Shown here piece after piece: positions 57,501 through 64,000 of a stretch of DNA of 64,000 nucleotides. The notes below the pieces were generated by a model that worked only from the letters and a program-made list of their open reading frames with translations, did not search any database and was not told the DNA's origin. The stretch's first letter is position 1. Each line of letters begins with the position of its first letter. The position numbers and the translations under genes are program-made. Source of the DNA: Basidiobolus meristosporus CBS 931.73 (taxonomy: Eukaryota > Basidiobolomycota > Basidiobolomycetes > Basidiobolales > Basidiobolaceae). Location of the stretch: positions 1-64,000 of the forward strand of contig MCFE01000409.1 in NCBI GenBank assembly GCA_002104905.1. The letters run 5' to 3'.

Positions 57501-59263
57501 TACAAGGCTGATGGTACAATTAAAAGATACAAAGCAAGACTTGTAGCCAAAGGATACTCTCAACAAAAGGACTTGACTATTGTGAGACCTTTGCACCGGT
57601 AGCCAAGTTTAATTCCATCAGATTAATATTGGCTATTGCAGCCAAATATAAGTTTTTTATTCATCAAATGGATGTAAAGCTGCATTTTTGAATGAAGAGC
57701 TTGATGAGGATGTGTATATGGACTAGCCTGATGGGCTTACTGGCCAAGATAATCCCCATTTGGTTGGCAAGCATAAAAAGTCACTATATGGTCTCAAACA
57801 ATCACCAAGAGCCTGAAATTGCAAGATAGAATCTTATTTGGAATCTTTGAGTTTCAAAAGGAGTAATGCTAACAGTGATGTATACTATAAGCCAGATAGA
57901 GCAAATCCAGCTCTATTAGCTCTATATGTGGATGATCTTATTATAGCTGCCAATAACCTAGAAACATTGGAAGAGACAAAATCCAGCCTATCTAAAGAGT
58001 TCAAGATGTCTGATCTAGGAGAACTCAGTTACTACTTAAGGACTAAGTTCTCCATAGACAGAAGTATCCAGACTATTACCATAAGCCAATCCAAATATAT
58101 GTAAGATATACTAAAGAAGTACTAAATGGAAGACTGTAAACCAGCAGCTACCCCAATGGAGGCAAACCTTAACTTGGTCAAAACTCAACCAAATCAAGAG
58201 AGCTTGGTGCCATCTGAAAGCCCTGACTTTCCTTATGAGTCTATGGTTGGCAGTCTGATGTATATCATGCTTGGAACATGTCCAGATATCTCATATTCAG
58301 TGGGAGTTGTCAGCCAACGTTATCAGAACTATGGATCTGATTATATTGCAGCAGTAAAGCGGATTTTTAGATACTTAAAAGGAACTGCTGATATCTACTT
58401 AAGATACACTTATAAGGATTCAGAACAGGATCTTGTGGGATACTCTGATGCTCATTGGGGACAAAATTTGGAAGACAGAAGATCTACCACAGTATACACC
58501 TTTCTTTACTGCAAAGGAGCAATTTCATGGAACTCAAGAAAGCAACCAACTGTAGCACTTTCTACCACAGCGGCAGAGTATATGGCAGCCTGTGAAGTTA
58601 CAAAATAAGCAATGTGGCTAAGAAAGCTTTTCAAAGATTTAGGCCTATGTCAAAAAATGCCTATTACTTTATTTCAAGATGATCAAGGATGTATACAATT
58701 AGGTAGAAATCCAACTTTTCATGCTAGAACCAAGTGCATAGATATTAGACATCATTCATACGTGAAGCTATAGATTATAACTTAGTTAGCTTAGTTTACT
58801 TTCCTACAGATGAAATGATTGCAGATATATTTACCAAACCATTAGCTAGTGGCAAGTTTGAATATCTTAGGTCAGAATTAGGACTAGTCAGTATGAACAT
58901 TTAGCTGAGTGGGAGTATTGTAAAAATTTGTATTTCCACCTAAATACTCACATAACTTAGTCACTTTATCATTACCTTCATATTCTAGAGAATACTGACC
59001 AAATTCCTTGTCAAGATTTACTTGAGATATTTTCACCAAAATACCAGGTACCCAGAACATGAAAATTCTCAAAGTTGTTCAAACAGTCCCAAGCTTTGCA
59101 CACATGCTCCTGGGACCTTCCTTAACCTATTTTATGTGTCTGTAATGTCAATACCATGTAAAAGTATAAATACTACTTATACATTCAATAAATCATTAAG
59201 TGAAAACCACATAATCTACTTGTTCTCCCAATCACTTCCAATATCTCCAAGACTCTTACAACA
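54576..59263 (+). mobile_element. Copia-1b: full-length, degenerate Copia-1 element inside Copia-1c
   Basis: LTRs 54576-54934 (TGTTG...AACA) and 58916-59263 (now starting TATTG). Flanks are TATCA (54571-54575) and CATCA (59264-59268), a 5-bp duplication with one C/T difference; joining the flanks restores the Copia-1c RT around YVDDLII. Primer site at 54935-54946, purine tract GAGTGGGAG at 58907-58915. Confidence 0.93.
54938..58906 (+). pseudogene. Copia-1b gag-pol, disrupted
   Basis: All domains of a copia polyprotein are in order: Gag (54938-55619), CCHC knuckle (55640-55682), protease DSGASQHFT (~55808), integrase (55913-57008), RT 57420-58130 with intact YVDD (57927-57938), RNase H (58400-58610; TAAEYMAACE). 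Stops or frameshifts near 55207, 55280, 55616, 55840, 56365, 56650, 57010, 57405, 57590, 57690, 58102 and 58606. It lacks the RT deletion of Copia-1a and the 734-bp insertion, so it serves as the empty-site reference for both. Confidence 0.9.
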
Positions 59264-62200
59264 CATCAGCATATAGAGCTAATAGAACTGGATTTGCTAT
59301 ATCTGACATATAGTATATGCTATAGTCAGCAATATTTCTTATGAATCTCAAAGATTCCAAATAAGAATCTATTTTGCAATTCCAGGCTCTTGTTGATTGT
59401 TTGAGTCCATATAGTGACTTTTTGGGCCTGCAGACCAAATGGGGGCTATCTTGGTCAACAAACCCATCAGACTGGTCCATATACACGTCCTCATTAAGTT
59501 CTTCATTCAAAAATGCAGCTTCTACATCCATTTGATGTATAAAAAACTTATATTTGGCTGCTACAGCAAGTGTGAATTGGATGGAATCAAACTTGGCTAC
59601 CAGTGCAAAGGCCACAACATAGTCAATTCCTTTCAATTGAGAGTATTCTTTTGCCACAAAGCTTGCTTTGTACCTCTCAGCTGTACCATCAGTCATGTAT
59701 TTTGTCTTAGAGACCCTTCTGCATCTAATTGATTTTTGGGTGACTGTTGACTTGACCAAGTCCCAAGTTTGATTTTCCATTAAGGCCTGATATTCTTCAT
59801 TCATTACAGTTCTCCAAACTTTGTCTGAGTAACTCAAGCTATTTCTTGTCCAGTGGGATCTTCAGGAATTTGATATGGAAATAATCACTTCTGGGATATT
59901 CCTGGGTACTGCTTCAGGGTGAACCATTGATGTAGAGTCCTCTCAAGTGAAAATATTCTTGTTGTTTTGCTCTGATTCAATCCTGACAATTTGTGGACTG
60001 GAAATCCAATTTTATCATCATCTGACATCATTTTTTGTGAATGTATTGAATTTTCAGCAAGCAGCACATCCTTGGACCTGGTCAGCTTCTTTGCTTTGGT
60101 ATTGTAGAGTTTGTATGCTTTACCCTCATTGCAGTAGCCCAAAAATATGTGTTTTACACTTTTTGGCTCAAATCTTGGCTGATTTCCAGGCAGTGTCTTG
60201 GCATATGCTGACACCCAAATATTCTTACATGTTCTGCATGTGGTTGGAGTAGAATAACAAAGCATTCTGTTGTAACTTCTATTTTTAAGGTAAACAGCTG
60301 TGGCAACTGATTCCACACAAAAACCATAGGATGATGTCTCATAATGGGTCAGAGATCTTGACATATCAATTGTTGCTCTCATTGCTCATTCTGCTACTCC
60401 ATTTTGCTGTGGGGAGTATGGTAAAGTAGTATCTTGCTTTATCCCATGAGCTTTGCAGAGGTGGATGAAGAGTTTTCAGGTATATTCTTTGCCATTTTCA
60501 GAGCATACCATCTTGATTTTTTCACCAGTTTTTCTCTCCACCATGGCTTTGAGCTCCCTGAGCAAAGATAGAGCTTCATCCTTTCTCTCCCTGAAGTAGA
60601 CCCATGTGTATCTTGTATAATCATCACTAAAACAAACCAAATATACTATCCCACCTAAGGATAAATATGCATAGGTCCACACAGATCTGAGTGAAATTGA
60701 TCTAGTTTCTTCTTAGTTTTCATTAATCTGGAGCTCTTGAGCAGTTGTCTGGCTTATTTCCCATGTATGCAGGCTTCACAGTGCTCCAATTAAGCTGGGG
60801 GATTGATTACTACTCTGGATATTAGCTGATCTTTAATCATCTTGTGCCAATGATCAAAATTGATATGTCCAAATCTCCTGTGCCAGAATATTGGTGTTTC
60901 TTCATTCAAGCCATCATATTGGCTTCCAGATACTATATAATATAAGTCAGCTTGTACAGATTCTGATCTCTAGTGCCCAAAGCAACATGAACACCATTTT
61001 GATCAGTGATCCTCCATTCAGAACTATCAAAGCTGAAACTGAGTCCTTCTGCTGTGGCCTTGCTTACAGACAGTGGGTTCATGGTTATTTCAGGTACATA
61101 GAGTAGCACTTTAAAGGTCAGTGTATGGCTTCCTTTACTGCTTCTAAGGTTTACTTGGTTAGTTCCTTCTCCCACTGCATCAAGAGTTCTAATGTCATCC
61201 ACAAAAACCTTCTTGATTGAAATTTCTTGATATTGGGTAAGAAGTTCTTTTTGGTGTGTAAAGTGTGAGATGCTCAAGAGTCAGTATACCATGTCTGAGA
61301 ATCCTGTTTTGTAGTCATAAATAGCTCAGATATGAATAGTCTACCGTCAGTTGTTGCTAAATTTCCATATTCAGGCATTTTCTGCTGACTATCTCACTTT
61401 TTCAAGCACCAGTCTGATGCAGGTCCTTTCCTTTTGCAGTTGTTGCAAAACAGGTTGGTATTATCTTTAAAAGGTCATGTGTATCTGCTTTGATGGTTGT
61501 CATTGCTTATTAAAGCATTTTCTTCTTCCTTCTTATTGGAGCTTGATTGTCTTAATTCTTCATCCAGGAGCCTTCCATATACATAATTTAAGGTCAAATC
61601 TTCAGTTCTGGCCTCTAGGGCTGATACAAGGCACTGAAACCTGTCTGTCAGGCTATTCAGGATGGCAACTATTACATCCTTATCAGTAGTTGGTATGACC
61701 ACATATTTCATCTCATCCACCAGAAGGGTGATTATGTTATTTAGATGAATAATTTCTTCTCCTGATAGCATCTTTGTAGTAAAGAATTCTTGTCTGAGAT
61801 ACATTTTCTTGGCAGCTAAACATGACTGGTAGGTGTCTTCTAATGCCTTCCAGGGACTCTTTGCTGTTTTTGCTCTTGAGCATTGAATTAGCAATTTGTT
61901 CTTGACATTAAGGCAAATGCATTTAAAGGCACTTTGTTCTTTCATTTTGTACTTTAAGGATTTCTCTCCCATGTTTTTAAGAGGGCATTCTACTCCCATG
62001 ACAATATCCCAGAGTCCTCTTTCTTGAAGTAACAACTTCATCATCACCGTTCATACTTGGTGGCTATATCCATCCAAGCTTTCAGTAGACAGAAAAATTC
62101 CAGTGATAGCAGTGGTAAACACTGCAAAGAGTGACAGCTTGGGGCTTATAACATGCTGTTGGAATCTTGGAGATATTGGAAGTAATTGGGAGATCAAGTA

Positions 62201-62501
62201 GAGTATGTGGTCTTCACTGAATGATCTATTGAATGTAAAAGTAGTATTAAAACTTTTACACAGTATTGGCATAAAAAACACATAGAATAGGTTGATGAAG
62301 GTCTCAAGAGCATGTGTGCAAAGTTTGGGCTGTTTGGATAACTTTGAGAATTTTCATGTTCTGGGTACCTGATATATTGGTGAAAATATTCCAAGTAAAT
62401 CCAGACAAGGAATTTGGTCAGTATTCTCTAGGATTGGAAGGTAATGGTCTCAGTGACTAAGCTAGGAGAAAATTTAGGTGGAATTTTAAACTTCTACAAC
62501 A

Positions 62502-62891
62502 TGCCAAGGTCAATTATTACACACTGCTGCCATTTTGACAGCCTCATTGCAGGATCCTGATGGCTGGCCCATGTTAGATCCAATCATGTGACTTATTGCT
62601 TTCACAAGGTGAGTGTGAGACATCTTTTGGCCTGCCTGAGTATTTGAAATATGGTAAATACAGTGATAGCTCAGAAGTAGAAGGCTCACCAGCAAATTGT
62701 GAGCCTATCTTCCCTCACAACATTATCCTGCAAGAAACCTGCAAAACTTCCATATGCAACAAGATATCACCTGTGGAAAAAATGCCAAGCATACTCTATG
62801 GAGCCAAGTGAGCCCAGTAATCCACTCAATAGTAAAGGATGTGATGTTGTGGCCCATAAAGTGATGTATTTTCACTAATATCAGTAATAGG
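62502..62891 (+). pseudogene. T2 transposase N-terminal fragment
   Basis: Begins with a scrap of T2 end sequence; from about 62600 reads FGLPEYLKYGKYSDSSEVEGSP...CEPIFPHNIIL...ISPVEKMPSILYGAK, the region after the N-terminal finger. It stops at SNISNR (62890), where a new T2 terminus starts. Confidence 0.7.
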
Positions 62892-64000
62892 CCCTATGAA
62901 AAATAATTTGGTCCCACAGATGGATCCGGTCTGGATCATCCGTCAAGATCCCATTTAGAGACCATCATAATAACAGCAGCTTGGAATTAGTGACCCTCCT
63001 GACAATCTTATAACAAGATCATGACGGTGTTTTGCAAATTTTACAGCCAAATAAAGGGATAAAGCTTGGCAATTTTTGATTGGTGCTGTGAGAATATTTG
63101 CATGGCATTGTTGCGGTCTTTCAGCGCTCTATTAATATTTTGGGTGGATCCAGTTGGCCAGGACTTCCAATTGCCTTCTATGACAAGAAACTTGACGGTA
63201 TTTCAACAGCCTCACAGCAAGACTCTGATGGCTTTTTCTTGGCAGCATGATGGCCTGCCGCTGGTTCTGTATAATGCTACCGTATTAAATTACCAAATGG
63301 TATTTCCTTTTTCTACCTCCCCTTGTGCAGTTCATATATTCCACTGTAGAATCACCTTTCTTTATTTGCTTACCCACTACTACCTTGGGTATTCCACATA
63401 TAGTTCAAATCAAAAAAAACTATAGCCTCCTGCTTACTAACCTCTACAAACATGCACACCTGCTGCAATTGACATACTTCTATCACCTCAACTTTATGAC
63501 TTTTTAGTGTGATACTTGCAAAGTTGCCAAATACCTTGTACTGCTGGTGGCATATACATCTTGCAAACATATGCTTGGTTGTTCCCACTTCTGCCATGAA
63601 TACCTCCTGAATATCCGCAAAGAACTTCTTGGTATTTAGCCAATATATTCCTTCTCTGTGCTGGATTCTAGTCCCCCTTATAGGTGCGCTCTGGCTTTTG
63701 TTTGTGTGAACTCTGTATTGAATGGTGTAGAAGTTGGCTTGTGACCACAAGAAATCTGGCATATCTTGGTGGAGTTTTCTTGATAAAAATTAGTTGCTTG
63801 TTTCCCCCAACCCAACTTTGTATTACTTCACTGTTTACCCACGCATTGGGGCTGCTTAGCTTCTTAATGCCATAGGCATAGGTGTCTCCATGTGCACATT
63901 TTTCCTCAGTATTTTCCAACTCTTTCTGGCTGTTGTCCATGTGCCAACTCATCACATCCATGACAGACTTGAAGGTAATGTTCTTGATGAGATTGGGATA
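62892..64000 (-). mobile_element. T2-5: transposase-side end and transposase C-terminus, continues past the window
   Basis: Terminus CCCTATGAAAAATAATTTGG at 62892; leftward transposase C-terminal part 63370-64000 with few defects (KCAHGDTYAYGIKKLSSPNAW, FLVVTSQLLHHSIQSSHK, EGIYWLNTKKFFADIQEVFMAEV). The coding part from 63472 on is almost identical to 48444-48972 in T2-4. It is probably among the youngest T2 copies; the decisive central part lies outside the window. Confidence 0.8.

Larger units (their letters stand above)
53185..62047 (-). pseudogene. Copia-1c gag-pol, disrupted
   Basis: Gag at 62047-61475 (KMYLRQEFFTTKM, DRFQCLVSALEARTEDLTLNYVYGRL), protease/integrase finger at 61277-60933, integrase core 60682-60476 (FSDDYTRYTWVYF) and 60382-59885, RT 59837-59264 ending at YADVL (equivalent of YVDDL), then from 54575 LIIAANN...KEFKM-NLGELSY. 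At about 54375 the reading jumps back to KSIRCRWVFKTKYKADG and passes RT a second time with intact YVDD (53900s) to the end of the known 3' part. So RT is present in two overlapping pieces, a recombinant or tandem duplication. Multiple stops. Confidence 0.82.
52990..62501 (-). mobile_element. Copia-1c: minus-strand Copia-1 copy, split by Copia-1b
   Basis: The 5' LTR lies at 62157-62501 (reverse); the mutated primer site GTTATAAGCCCC appears as its complement at about 62141-62152. Gag-pol reads leftwards to 59264, resumes at 54575 and ends near 53190. The 3' LTR is truncated, about 52990-53184. The RT region is partly duplicated (see pseudogene entry). Confidence 0.85.

Noticed and set aside
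1-64000. CRISPR arrays, rRNA or tRNA genes
   Set aside because: No regular short direct repeats with unique spacers and no cloverleaf or rRNA-like stretches were seen; the organism appears eukaryotic.

Overview
The window looks like a transposon-dense chromosome segment from a filamentous fungus, most likely a basidiomycete. The one ordinary host gene, at the left edge (89-1106), has four introns of 65-69 bp with a fungal-type branch point. Everything to its right is AT-rich, CpG-poor and made of nested, decayed mobile elements of kinds common in Agaricomycetes. I cannot name the genus from the sequence.

Layout. (1) 89-1106: a Yip1-domain (YIPF1/2-type) membrane protein gene, with an apparent one-base frameshift at the end of exon 1. 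(2) 1396-6579: a complete but dead Ty1/copia element (family Copia-1) with a GTTCT target-site duplication, carrying two inserts of a small fold-back DNA element. (3) About 6.6-51.2 kb: at least six overlapping copies of one two-gene DNA transposon, here called T2. One gene encodes a CACTA/En-Spm-type tnp2 transposase. It is transcribed divergently from an accessory gene for a large unrecognised protein with ~67-residue tandem modules. T2 termini read CCCTATGAAAAATWATT. T2 copies sit inside each other: 10964-18945 lies inside the copy running 9476-25092, and 41693-49549 lies inside the copy running 39201-51206. LTR elements are inserted into them: Gypsy-1 (14001-18174), Gypsy-2 (22443-23880 and a solo LTR at 43287-44346), Copia-2 (one complete copy at 33171-37827, truncated copies at 25093-27797 and 28463-29772, a solo LTR at 40134-40503) and two solo LTRs of a third, LTR-only family. 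(4) 51.3-53.0 kb: a gene-free stretch with two G-run clusters around a probable solo LTR. (5) 52990-62501: a minus-strand Copia-1 copy split by a plus-strand Copia-1 copy (54576-59263). (6) 62502-64000: another T2 copy running out of the window.

How the parts relate. No metabolic or defence operon is visible; the biology here is transposition and its decay. In T2 the transposase and accessory gene share a ~200 bp divergent promoter region, which parallels the TnpD/TnpA division of labour in plant CACTA elements. Both Copia families have a primer-binding site complementary to the anticodon stem-loop of initiator tRNA-Met, implying half-tRNA priming. Catalytic acidic residues in several families are lost by G-to-A changes and many stops look like CAG-to-TAG. 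Together with the CpG poverty this points to cytosine deamination (methylation-linked or RIP-like) as the silencing force. All coding copies of elements in the window are interrupted.
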